Source: Trichosporon coremiiforme
Lineage: Eukaryota > Basidiomycota > Tremellomycetes > Trichosporonales > Trichosporonaceae
Assembly (NCBI GenBank): GCA_039545355.1
Contig: BCJJ01000005.1
Coordinates: 557,008-621,007, forward strand
Length of the DNA stretch: 64,000 bases
Direction: 5' to 3'
In this document: positions 1-9,789 of the stretch, piece after piece
Layout: every line of letters starts with the position of its first letter
Position numbering within the stretch: position 1 is the stretch's first letter
Translations under genes and position numbers: made by a program
The notes under the pieces: generated by a model
The model's input: the letters and a program-made list of their open reading frames with translations, nothing else
Database searches by the model: none
What the model was told of the DNA's origin: nothing

Positions 1-1
1 C

Positions 2-1171
2 ACTTCGCCGCAACCTAGGCACTCGTCTCCTGAATCTCCGCCTCAACCTCAACAAATTCAACGACAGCAAACCTCGCCTTCCCCGAGATCCACTCCAGTC
101 AGGCATCGTCACCCCTCCACTATTGCCGAGGAAGGCACTCCTGACCTGACTCCCCCATGTGACAGAGCCAAGATCCCGGCTTCTTCGCCGCGGACCGCAA
201 GCAGTGCATCGGCCCAAAACTTGCAGCCTGGCCACCTGCCTTCCAGCCCAGGAACCCCTGCCACCTCTGGTCATTCCAGAGCCAGCCCCGGTTCGCCTTT
301 CTCAACAGCAACCCGCTCCAAGCGCTCGTTGTCTTTGCCGCGCCCCGTCTCTGTGATTCCATCTTCCCCGGCGTCTGTGAGCCGCGCGTCTCAGCGCCAA
401 CAGTCACCTCCACCAAGGAGCTCGCCTCCTCCCAGGGTCTCTAAGGACGACTACTACCACCAGAGGACGCATGGCAGCCATTTCATCATGCACCCGTCGC
501 ACCGACGGAGGGCGAGCTCTGCTGGGTCGCTAGCTGAGGCTGCAAACCTGCTCGCCACTAGGAACCAGTACTCGGCGACACTGACGTCGCTCGTCTCGAT
601 GGGATACTCGAAGCAGCGTGCCGAAGACGCGCTGTGGAAGCACCCCACCAAGGCGGCCGCCTATCTGGAACATCAGGATCACGCCAGCCAAGACATTTTA
701 ATCGGCGACTGCGAGTGGTGCATTCCCTGGTTAGGCCTGGCACACATGATCGAAGTTGGATCGCCTCCCAAACCCAAGCCGAAGCCTCAACCAAAGCCCG
801 AACACACAACAGCCGCACCTAGGAAGATCGAGAAGCCGATACTAGTTGAGAACCCGCGGGGGGGCGGAAGTACTCCAGCCCCTGCGGCAAAGCAAGACAC
901 GCCTAGCCCATCCAAGACCGAAGACTCTGAAGCCACAAAAGTGGGCACTGCAACGCCGACAGAGAAGACGAAGCGCAAGTCGATGCTGAGCCAGACGAGC
1001 GCGTACAGTCAGGAGACGACGGCGGACTCGATCGTGCCGGTCATTGGGCACGCGAACGGTGAGAACTGCCAGATCTGCAAGACGGCAGTCGGGGGGGTCT
1101 GCCAGTGGAGCGACTGGGGGTGGGAGCACGGGAAGTGGGAGCTCGAGTTCTTCAACGAAGAGGAGCAGTAG
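2..1171 (+). CDS. UBA-domain protein, 3' part (5' end outside window)
   Basis: The frame is open from the first base of the window to the TAG at 1169-1171, with no intron motif, so the start lies upstream and at least 389 residues are visible. Most of the visible protein is low-complexity Ser/Pro/Arg-rich sequence. Around visible residues 188-225 there is a UBA-like three-helix motif (VSMGYSKQRAEDAL), the type of small domain that binds ubiquitin or acts as a protein-interaction module. After it come Lys/Pro repeats (KPKPKPQPKPE) and a short C-terminal block with a CQIC pair and several tryptophans, possibly a small metal-binding or structural tail. I do not recognise the full-length family, and the N-terminal domains that would define its job are not in the window. 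The gene is convergent with the TIP41 homologue downstream. Confidence 0.72.
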   Translation, partial: TSPQPRHSSPESPPQPQQIQRQQTSPSPRSTPVRHRHPSTIAEEGTPDLTPPCDRAKIPASSPRTASSASAQNLQPGHLPSSPGTPATSGHSRASPGSPFSTATRSKRSLSLPRPVSVIPSSPASVSRASQRQQSPPPRSSPPPRVSKDDYYHQRTHGSHFIMHPSHRRRASSAGSLAEAANLLATRNQYSATLTSLVSMGYSKQRAEDALWKHPTKAAAYLEHQDHASQDILIGDCEWCIPWLGLAHMIEVGSPPKPKPKPQPKPEHTTAAPRKIEKPILVENPRGGGSTPAPAAKQDTPSPSKTEDSEATKVGTATPTEKTKRKSMLSQTSAYSQETTADSIVPVIGHANGENCQICKTAVGGVCQWSDWGWEHGKWELEFFNEEEQ

Positions 1172-1493
1172 ATTGACCATGTGCGCAGGTGCGAGCAGCG
1201 CAAGTGCGAGTGCGAGTGCGAGTGCGAGTGCGAGTACGAGTAAACGACGACGAGCCCACCGTCCCATGTTCAAGAGCCTCATGAGACGACTGTACAACAG
1301 CAACAAGAGGAAGACGATGCCCCGTGTTGAAGAATAGACCTAGACCTTTATTACGATAACACCTAGACGTAGACGTATTAATATACCCTCATCCCCTCGA
1401 CCCTCGTTCGTGACTCGCTCCTTTAGCCTCTTTCAACGTTGTCATAGTTCCACCACTGTAATGAATAATAATCCATGTGTAGTACTACAAATT
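1172..1493. other. Convergent 3' intergenic region
   Basis: This gap lies between the stop codons of the UBA gene (+) and the TIP41 gene (-). It holds the hexanucleotide microsatellite at 1201-1242 and AT-richer stretches around 1340-1380 and 1460-1490 that suit 3' ends of both transcripts. No ORF of interest is present. Confidence 0.6.
1201..1242 (+). repeat. GCGAGT hexanucleotide microsatellite
   Basis: About seven imperfect copies of the 6-bp unit GCGAGT/GCGAGTAC follow one another just after the stop codon of the UBA gene. The unit length is a multiple of three, so it also reads as Ser-Ala repeats in one frame, but that frame is not the gene frame. It probably lies in the 3' UTR. Confidence 0.8.
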
Positions 1494-3167
1494 CTAGATG
1501 CTCAGGTCGCGCACGCCCTGCTCAATATCCGTCAGGTGGAGCACATCGACGCGCTTGCCTAGTCCCGGCCACGGCTTGCCCTGCACCTGGGGCTGGGCTA
1601 CCGGTGTCGGCGGGGTAGGGGTAGGCGAGGAGCTCGGCGAGTTGGCTGTGACGCGTCCCGGGAGGGTGGCCCTTCCAGTCGGCGCGGGGGCAGCCCTCCT
1701 CGCGCGCATCGGGGGAGGCACGCCGTCCCCGATCTTCTTGAGCGTGGCCGAAACAAAGTTTGCGTCGGTTAGCGGGGAGAGATCCTCGGGGTTCTCGAGG
1801 TACTGCAGTGTCAGCTCGCGGTTGCGCATCTTCGTAGCAGGGCCAGGGCTGTCTTGCGCCTGCGTACTATCTAAACCGAATATCCAAGCGGCAGTTAAGG
1901 TAAGACCAATGTTAGGAGATACTCACGCTCTTGACAGTCTCGTACGGCGCCTCCATACCCGTACTCTCCCTGACGACCTCATTGCTCCCGAAAGAGTGGA
2001 ACACCCTCGTGTCAAAGATACGGAACACGACGGCGTCCACGCGCACGAACAAACGGGCGAGGACGAAGAACGCGTGCGGCATGACGCGCACGCGCACGTT
2101 CAGCTCGGACCCGCCGTGGTCGTGCAGCTCGTCTTCGTACAGGGGCACGTCGTCGTAGAACAGAATCCGGTCTAGGACGGGATCTTGTCGGGCCAACAAC
2201 TGGAGAGGAATGGAGTGTTGGCCGGAGGGGGTGAAGGTCTGAGAGGTCAGCTGTGGACGACTTCGACTTAGCTGAGTCAGTCTGTGAGGAACTCACTCTG
2301 CTGGCGTCGGCAGCTGTGGAGTCCGAGGTAGAGGCGGAGGTAGACCCGTTGAAGCAAGTACTAAACGTCCAGTCGTGTGGGCGCACCGGCTTGGCAGAGA
2401 CGTCCTCGACCTTCCTGTTCTTCCATGCGTCAGCCATGGACACGAGCACTCCGCCGCCGTAGCGTTCCTCCCATCCTTCTCCGACCGGTACGGCTCGGAG
2501 TGCGCCGAGCGTGTCGAAACTGAGTGTCACGAGGGGGTGTTGGAGGACGAGACTGTTGTGGCCAAAGGTCATCTCGGGGAGAGGGAGACGGAGCTCCTTC
2601 TCGAGTCTGCGGTTAGCTATATCCCCAAGACGGAAGCTGATCGTCGCGCTACCCCTCTTCCGTGCTATGTGTCTTCTTCTTCGGCCAGATGCTGCGCCCC
2701 CGGTAGCGCGGAGAAACGAGAGAAGGCAGTCCCGGAATAGGTGAGTAAAGGGGCAGCTGCACCGGCTGACGCCGGCTCCGTTGCTGGAATACTCACGCAT
2801 CAATCTCCTTCCCGTTCAGAATCGGCTCCTTCGTGCTCCGAACTTCCCAGTCGCCAATCCGGAGCCGGCGGACATGCTTCCCCTCCTCGAGCTGGTACTT
2901 TGGTCCAATGGCCTGTCGGGGCGGCAGGCTGGCTGCTGCGGGAGGCATGCCTGTTGCCATCCCGGGATGTCCTGTCGCTGCTGGATGCGCTGTGGCTCCA
3001 GGGTGACCGGTCGCCCCGGGGAACCCAGTCGCTACTGGATGTCCTGTCGCAGCAGGGAAACCAGTAGCGCCGGGGAAGCCAGTAGCAGTGGCACCAGGAA
3101 AGCCTGTCGGCGGAGGTGCACCCGGTGCCCTCGTTGGTGCTCCAGGGAAACGTGTCGGCTCGGACAT
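1494..3167 (-). CDS. TIP41: TIP41 family protein, regulator of PP2A phosphatases
   Basis: Four exons, complement(join(1494..1859,1927..2199,2297..2606,2797..3167)), give 439 aa with all phases consistent. The conserved core is clear: LPLPEMTFGHNSL in exon 2, then YDDVPLYEDELHDHG, LNVRVRVMPHAFFVLARLF and FRIFDTRVFH in exon 3, the signature of the TIP41 fold. In yeasts Tip41 binds Tap42/alpha4 and PP2A-type phosphatases and acts downstream of TORC1 in the cytosol. The start ATG at 3167 follows an in-frame upstream ATG that I reject because it is not conserved-looking. The N-terminus (about residues 5-75) is an unusual Pro/Gly-rich stretch of degenerate GFPGAT/GHPGAT repeats. Intron 1 is long for this genome (190 nt); its acceptor was chosen because it restores the family reading EIDALEKEL. 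The acceptor of the last exon was chosen by phase. The family is certain; the exact ends of introns 1 and 3 are less so. Confidence 0.93.
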
Positions 3168-3500
3168 GGTGGTATGTATGGAAGGAAGTGAGGCGCGTTG
3201 CCATCCTTGCGGTTCGATCATTTCGGTGACTTCAACTACGGCGGGCTGGCCGATGACGTCCGGAACCAAACCCCCGCTGGGTGGCAAATGCCCTGCCCTA
3301 CCCGCCTAGCCCTCTGTTGCTATCTGATAACGGGTGTCAATGGGCATGCGTCTGCTAGTCTATTCAGACTGCTCAAGCGGACGATCGGAAGAACGGCAGT
3401 ATAGCATGATTGAGGAGGCGGGCCGCCGGGGCCAGATGCATGAACATTAGGTACAAAATAATAGACAACACTTCGATATTAGCCCTCCGGAGGGCGGGGC
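3168..3500. other. Intergenic: TIP41 promoter and F-box gene 3' end
   Basis: This stretch separates the start of TIP41 from the stop of the next minus-strand gene. It must hold the TIP41 promoter and leader and the 3' UTR of the F-box gene. No further coding signal is seen. Confidence 0.5.
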
Positions 3501-4448
3501 TCACGCCGTCGTCGACACGGCGCTCAGCTGCTCGTAGAAGCGTTGCTTCTCCTTAATCACGGGACACACAGCCAGAAGCACTCTCTCCTCCTCGCGGCGC
3601 CAGAGCCAGCCAGCCTCCTGCCTAACTTCGAGGAACCGCTTCGTCCCCAGTCCCTGCGAGACGAGCGCGTGCTTGATGCTCTCGAAGCGGCGCTGTCTCT
3701 CCAGCGTATGGATCTTGGCCGCGAGCTGCCCCCTAATGTTTGAAACAGGAAGAATGCCGCGCGCGATGAGGGATTCGCGAGTAGGTCTAGCGCCGAGGAA
3801 GGCGCTCAGGAAGCGGCGGCGGTTGGACAGCGTCAGGCGCTCGTGGATCATCGACAGCCTAACGGCCTGGAGCTTAGTTGAGGTGGACGAACGGTTAGCT
3901 TACGCTGTTTGAGGCCCAGTATGTGCCGTCCCGGATGGAGTTCACTATGGCGATACCGCGCAATGTCCCGCGACGGACGAGCTCGAGCGGGTCTGGTCGG
4001 AACGCGAAGAAGTGCGACAGGCGCGACGGCACGGTCTGCGTGTCAGCTTTGAGTCCTGGAGATCTTCAGCTATCCCGGCCCGCAAGTAACTCAAGTGACA
4101 GGTCCAGCTCACGGCGGGCCATTCGCCGCAGCCGCGTTGTCACTGCGTCCAACCTTCACTCACGCGGTGAATCCACACAGTACGGAGGTACTCGTCCTTC
4201 TCGATACCGCTCAGCTGGGGCACGGAGGAGAGCACGCTAAGCTCATCGGGGGAGAGGAAGAGGAGGATCTGCGTCTGCAGTTCAGAGGGGAGGGTGAGGA
4301 AGCGTGCAGCGAAGGGGCTCGGCGCCGGCATCGGCAGCGGTGTCGACGTCCCGGTCTCGTCCGGCGATGACGTAGTGTCGTTAACGGTGTGCTCGGTGGC
4401 GACGATTCGACAGGCCATCTGGCTGCGGAGGTCTGGGGCTGGGCTCAT
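3501..4448 (-). CDS. F-box protein with two RPEL-like motifs
   Basis: Three exons, complement(join(3501..3866,3904..4035,4164..4448)), give 260 aa in consistent phase. Residues about 50-95 look like an F-box (FLTLPSELQTQILLFLSPDEL), the helix bundle that docks onto Skp1 in SCF ubiquitin ligases. Exon 2 encodes FRPDPLELVRRGTLRG and exon 3 encodes GARPTRESLIARGILP; both resemble the RPEL motif (RPxxxELxxRGIL), known elsewhere as a G-actin binding element. The C-terminal half is rich in basic and helical residues. Intron 1 is 128 nt, longer than its neighbours, but inner splice options put a stop codon in frame. Substrate and family name are unknown to me; a role linking ubiquitylation to actin would be inference only. 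Start ATG at 4448 is the first that leads straight into the F-box region. Confidence 0.75.
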
Positions 4449-5059
4449 TGCGATGTTGGGGTGAGGGCCATGGCTAGCGAAGAAAGGAAGGTGAAGGTGA
4501 ACAGAAGGTGTTGAAATATCAGGAGCCAGAAGGCAGGCGGGCGTGTGAGACTGTTGTTGTTGACCCGGAATTGAGACACGAGACCTCCCGTTGCCCGCCG
4601 TAGTCCCCCCCCCCCCCCCCCACACCTTCTTGAAACACGACAGCCACTGTGTGGCATTCATCGTTCTTCTGAACCCCTTCACACCACCCGGTGCACAGTG
4701 CTCTGTCGCGTGAGTCAGCAAATCGGAACTATGCATAGGATGCATGCGCGCTTCGGTGCGATTCTCGCTCTGTCCGGCCGTCTGAGCGTCACACAGCGGT
4801 GCAGCGGCGTGCGAAACCTACCGGTCTGATCGCGCGATCGCGCATCGGTTAGCACGCGATGTGCCGTATGTGCGCACATGCAGGGCATAGGGATTACATT
4901 CGCGATTATAGGCTAGTAAGTAGGAAGATATAGGACGTAATTCACTCTAGAGACCCGAACCATGCACATGGACATGCACATAGGCACTGCTGCGCGCCGT
5001 ACCGCTTCGCGTAGAACCCATCCAGCAGTAGCTCATCAGGTCCGGCATCACGGGGCCCG
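4449..5059. other. Intergenic region with poly-C tract and palindromes
   Basis: Between the F-box start and the Rab5 stop. It contains a 17-base C run (4605-4621), a 12-bp perfect palindrome GATCGCGCGATC at 4828-4839 and another, ATGTGCGCACAT, at 4868-4879. It should contain the F-box promoter (to the left) and the Rab5 3' UTR (to the right). No gene is seen. Confidence 0.55.
4605..4621. repeat. Poly-C homopolymer, 17 bases
   Basis: An uninterrupted run of C in the probable promoter or leader of the F-box gene (G run on the transcribed strand). Its length is prone to sequencing error and to slippage. Confidence 0.85.
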
Positions 5060-6121
5060 CTAACAGTTGCACGCGCTCGGCGCCTCCTGTTGCTGCGGGT
5101 TCACCTTGACACCGCCCTGCTGTCCGGGCTTTGGGGCGTTCAGCGGGAGCGCCTTCGCTGTATCTGTCAGCTGATGAACAGGTCGTGTCTCAGATAAATG
5201 AGCGAGAAGCTCGGATCGCCGAGCAAGATCTCGCTTAATGACTTTCACTCACCGATCTCCATGAACATGCTCTCGACGCCCTCGCCCGACTTGGCACTCG
5301 CCTCGCAGAACAGGAGCCCCTCCTCCTGCGCAAACTGCTGCCCGAGCTCGCGGGGAGTCTTGCGCTGCGAAGCTAAGTCGAGCTTGTTTCCGACGAGCAT
5401 GATTACAATGTTCGGGTCTGCCTGGCGCTGCAGCTCGCGCACCCACGCCTTAGCCTTGTCGAAAGAGGTCTGGGGTCAGCTATCCTATCCGAGTCCGCAA
5501 AGCTTCAGCATACCTCTGGGGGCTGCGTAATGTCGTAAACAATAATGGCGGCGTTGGCGTTCCGGAAGTAGATGGGGGCGAGACTCTTGTAGCCTGAGGT
5601 CAGACGAGCAGCTCGGAAACGTCATGGTACTAACGTTCTTGTCCGGCCTTGGATGTCAGTTCACGTAACAGCAACAGCAACTCACAGTGTCCCAGATCTC
5701 GAACTTGATGTTCGTTGCGTCGTCGAGCTTCACGGTCTGCGTAAGAAATGCGGCTGTTGTCAGCTCACGAAATTACTGCGTCCAGAAAGCTGAGGAATCA
5801 GTCACTCAGTTACTCACCACCTGTATATAATAAGAAACGCGAGAGTCAGCATCGCGAACGGTCTGCGCGCTGTTGCACTAACCAATCGTCGATTCCCTGC
5901 TGTTAGCTGGCGTTCGCTAGTCAGAAGGGCGAACTCACCGGAAGTCAGAGAACTCGTCTCGGACCTGGCATTAGCTTGGCGTTTTCGGTGCGGCGGCGTA
6001 CGAAGCGGAGCACGAGGGAGCTCTTTCCGACGGCGGACTCGCCTGCAAGTTAGCTTGTCGATGGGGGTAGACTTAGCTACTCACCGAGAAGGACAAGCTT
6101 GTTGGAAACGGTCCTGGGCAT
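5060..6121 (-). CDS. YPT5: Rab5-type small GTPase (Ypt5/Vps21 class)
   Basis: Ten exons, complement(join(5060..5157,5253..5469,5514..5593,5635..5647,5686..5753,5818..5820,5883..5896,5939..5964,6002..6042,6085..6121)), give 198 aa. Motifs in order: P-loop GESAVGKSS (13-21), switch I STIGAAFLTQ (37-46, the Rab5-type effector region), WDTAGQE, NKLD, and EASAKSG near residue 150. The tail ends in CNC, a Cys-x-Cys site for double geranylgeranylation. Rab5 proteins control homotypic fusion and cargo entry at early endosomes. The sixth exon is only three bases (GTG); without it the invariant glycine of STIGAAF is lost. The acceptor of the last exon was chosen to give the family-like IAKALP; another acceptor 6 nt upstream would add two residues in the same frame. 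Transcribed divergently from NOP2, with 296 bp between start codons. Confidence 0.93.
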
Positions 6122-6417
6122 TGTTGTTGAAGGGTAGTGGAAGATGGGGCAAAGGCGAGTGTCGTTTGAGACGATCGGGTGGCAACATCCATGCGCCGTC
6201 GCTGTCCCTGGTGGTGACGTTAGGGTTCAGCCCGAAAGTCGCCTGCCGGGCGGTACGCTGGGCGGTACAGTGAGTGATACAAAGATAAGCAATTTACACG
6301 TCAGGAAAAAAGTTCACAATACCTCCACCTCCCGTCAAAGCTTCGAGACTAGCCCTGGTGAACTACTCCAGATCGCTGATCACACCACCCCGTCACCGAC
6401 GACATCGAACAGCAACA

Positions 6418-8462
6418 ATGGGTCGCAAAGCGAGATTAAAGCAGGCGCCTCCCCAGCCCCTCCCCGGGAGCGACATGGACAAGAAGAGGAAAAAGAAGGG
6501 CTCCGCCGCGCCCAACCCCGCCAAGGCTATCAAGGCCACCAAGCCCGTCCCGGTTAAGCGCAAGCAGCGCGTCAAGGCCGTCGACCGGGTAGACGACGAC
6601 AGCGACGACGAGGATGCTCTTCAGGGAGGGTGAGTAGCTATTTGCTTACTTGGAAGCTAATAAGCAGTGACTGGTCCTCCGATGAGGAGGAGGTTCCCAA
6701 GAAGAAGCAGAAGAAGTCGAAGGGCAAGAAGAAGGAGGACTCGCCCGACATCGAGCGCGGAGAGGTGCGCGAGCTCGTCTTCTCCGACAGTGAGGACGAG
6801 ATCGACGCCAACGGCAAGGAGAGCATGCCCGCCGGACAGCACATGTTCGACCTCGACCAGGCGCCTGAGGACGAGAGCGACGAGGAAGATGAGATGGAGG
6901 ACGACGAGTTTGCGTTCCCGGACGACGAGGAGATGGAGGAGGACGACGAGGTCGACAGCGCCTTCGCTTCCAGCGACGAGGGCGAGCCGGAGGAGGCGAT
7001 GGACGAGGACGAGGAGGAAGGCGATGAGGACGGCATCCAGACCAACCTCGAGGATGACCTTGAGGACGAGGGCTTCACGCTGCCGGCGGTTGATGGCGTG
7101 GTGGAGGAGTACGAGCACGGTGTGTCGCTGCGTGACGTCGAGAACCGCATGCGCTGGCTCACGCGAGTGTGCTCGGCCAAGGACGAGAAGATCAACGGTG
7201 TCGCCGGCAAGTCGCGGTCAGACCACCTGCTGCAGCTCGAGCATGACATTGCGACGTACTTCGGCTACAACCACTTCCTGGTGAACAAGCTGATGAAGCT
7301 GTTCAACGCCGATGAGGCCCTCGCCTTCTTCGAGTCGAACGAGTCTCCCCGCCCTGTCACCATCCGCGCCAACACGCTCCGCACCCGCCGCCGCGACCTC
7401 GCCCAGGCCCTCATCAATCGTGGCGTCACCCTCGAGCCTATCGGCAAGTGGTCCAAGGTCGGCCTCCAGGTGTTCGAATCGCCCGTTCCCGTCGGTGCTA
7501 CTCCCGAGTACCTCGCCGGTCACTACATGCTGCAGGCCGCTTCGTCGTTCCTGCCCGTCATCGCCCTGGCTCCTCAGCCCGGAGAGCGTGTCCTCGACAT
7601 GGCTTCCGCTCCTGGAGGAAAGACGACGTATCTCTCGGCTCTCATGCAGAACACGGGTACTGTGTTCGCGAACGACTCGAACAAGGCGCGCACCAAGTCG
7701 CTTACGGCCAACGTGCACCGCATGGGGTGCAAGAACGTTGTTGTGTGCAACTACGACGCGCGCGAGTTCCCGAGGGTCATCGGCGGTTTCGACCGTGTCC
7801 TGCTTGATGCGCCGTGCTCCGGAACCGGTGTCATCTCGAAGGACGCCAGCGTCAAGGTGAACAAGACGGAGAAGGACTTCCAGATGCTTGCGCACCTGCA
7901 GAAGCAGCTGATCCTTTGTGCTCTGGACTCGATCAACCCCAACTCGGCCACCGGCGGATACCTCGTCTACTCGACGTGCTCGATCACGGTCGACGAGGAC
8001 GAGAGCGTTGTTGACTACGCGCTCCGGAAACGCCCCCACGTCAAGCTCGTTGAGACCGGCCTCGAGTTCGGTGTCCCCGGCTTCACCTCGTTCGAGGGCA
8101 AGCACTTCCACCCCTCGCTCTCGCTTACGCGGAGGTACTACCCGCACAAGCACAACATGGACGGATTCTACGTTGCCAAGTTCAAGGTCGGCAAGCGTCT
8201 CAAGAAATCGGAGCGCAAGGCCGAGGAGGCCGATGCCCCTGCTGCTGAAGGCGACGTGGAGATCAACGACGAGGCCAACACGTCCGCGTTCAACGCCGAC
8301 GAGGACGAGGAGTACATCAAGGAGAGCAAGCGCAAGCACCTTCTCAAAACCAAGGGCATCAAGCTCGCCAAGAAGGGAGGCAAGGAGGAGGAGGTCAAGC
8401 CTGAGCCGAAGCCTGCCAAGGCTAAGAAGAGCAAGAAGGTCACCGAGAAGAGGAGGAAGTAG
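6418..8462 (+). CDS. NOP2: 25S rRNA (cytosine-C5)-methyltransferase Nop2
   Basis: Two exons, join(6418..6629,6668..8462), give 668 aa. After a Lys-rich N-terminus and a long acidic Asp/Glu stretch (about residues 70-210) comes the RsmB/NOP2/Sun core: SAM-binding LDMASAPGGKTTYLSAL, then LLDAPCSGTG with Cys454, and YSTCSI with Cys508, the two cysteines used by this class for methylation and release. The C-terminus returns to Lys-rich sequence, as in yeast Nop2 and human p120/NSUN1. The protein is nucleolar, modifies a cytosine of large-subunit rRNA and is needed for 60S subunit assembly. The single intron is 38 nt with a clear branch site. The start ATG at 6418 follows a CAACA context and gives MGRKAR, a family-like start. 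Confidence 0.97.
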
Positions 8463-8526
8463 TCTGTTCACTGTTTGTCCCGCGGCACTTGTGCCGTACC
8501 ACCCGTACCATCTCTAGATATGCATT

Positions 8527-9613
8527 TTACTTTCCACCCAGGTACTGGTCCCACCACTGTGCGAACGGCGTCTCCTCTTTCGTGTTGACGCCGAGGTCCT
8601 CGAGCACCTTGATGCTGAGCTCCGTGTTCCACGGCCGCTCGGTGCCAGACGTCGGCTTGGTCGAGACCGGAGCGACGTGGTCGAGCGGCAGGTTCAGCGA
8701 CTTGGCCATCACCTGGACCATGTTCCACTTCGTCATCGGGGGTCCCGTCGAGCGCATGTGCGCGATGGGCGGCAGCTTCTCCGAGGGGAGGTGGCTGAGC
8801 TCGTAGCACACGCGGGCGACGTCCCTGACGTTGGTCGGGTTGCGGATCTGGTAGTCGTCCATGGTGTACTTCTTGCCGCTCTGGTCCTGGACAACTGGGT
8901 CGTCAGCTGCGGCAACGGGCATATAGCTGTCCTCGACTGATGCCACTCACCGTCGACAAGGATGTTGACGGCCGACTCGCTGTTCGTCTCGGCGACGCCG
9001 TAGAGCACGGGAACGCGGAGAACGACAACTTTGGCGCCCTTGTCCCTAGTTTCGAGTGTGACCTGCTCGCCCTGCAGCTTCTGGCGGCCGTACTGGTTGA
9101 GCGGGTCGGACTTGGCGTCCACCTCGTATGGAGGGCTGATGTCAGCTTGATTATATCGGGCACAACGCAGCACGCACTTCCTGCCATTGAACACATAGTC
9201 AGTCGAGATGTAGATCAGAGTGAAGCCGTACTTGAGGGCGAGCTCTGAGAGATGCTTCGAGGCGTCGACGTTAATCCGCTCCGCCGCCTCGGGGTTGGCC
9301 TCGGCGACATCCGGGCGGCGCTCGGCGGCACAGTGCACGACGACGTCGACCTTGTTGTTGGCAAAGAAGTCGTCGACAGCCTTGGCATCAGTAAGGTCAA
9401 GCTTGACGTCGGCCGAGCGGGTGTAGCCGAGGCGGGTGACTGTTGGTCAGTTGACGTAGTGTGCGATCCCCAGCTGCACAACAACGTACCCTTGTCACCT
9501 TTGTCGGCAAAGTAACTCGAGACAGCGCGGCCCAGCAGACCGCTGGCGCCTGAATTGTCAGCTTCAGAGTGTGCAGTCTGCAGCTTACCGGTGACAACCA
9601 CAGACTTGCTCAT
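8527..9613 (-). CDS. RmlD/MAT2B-like NAD(P)-dependent sugar-nucleotide reductase family protein
   Basis: Five exons, complement(join(8527..8894,8951..9135,9178..9439,9490..9549,9589..9613)), give 299 aa in consistent phase. The N-terminal Rossmann motif is TGASGLLGR (8-16); VHCAAERRPD and ISTDYVF follow, and NQYGRQKLQGE carries the Tyr132-x3-Lys136 pair of extended short-chain reductases. Length and order match the RmlD substrate-binding family, which in eukaryotes includes the regulatory beta subunit of methionine adenosyltransferase (MAT2B) and in bacteria dTDP-4-dehydrorhamnose reductase. In fungi either a MAT regulator or an uncharacterised reductase is possible; the retained YxxxK suggests it can still bind or reduce a substrate. 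It is divergent from the tubulin cofactor B gene, only 176 bp between start codons. Confidence 0.88.
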
Positions 9614-9789
9614 GATGAATGCGGTTGGAGGAAGGACAGATCGTGGCAACCGATGATCTCGTCGCGGCTGGAAGAATCTAGGCACGTCCAAAGTAGCGTC
9701 ATGAAAAGTGGAGGTCGAACGCGAACACGTCCAACAGCACCAGCGATCGAGCATCACTACTGGCATCGCACACTCTCTCACCACTAGCC

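Noticed and set aside
1044..1337. ORF with Ser-Ala repeats over the GCGAGT microsatellite
   Set aside because: The repeat lies after the stop of the UBA gene, and the ORF overlaps it in another frame; no start context or family.
7218..8471. 417-codon minus-strand ORF opposite NOP2
   Set aside because: Antisense shadow of the strongly conserved methyltransferase exon; composition is that of reversed Asp/Glu/Lys codons.
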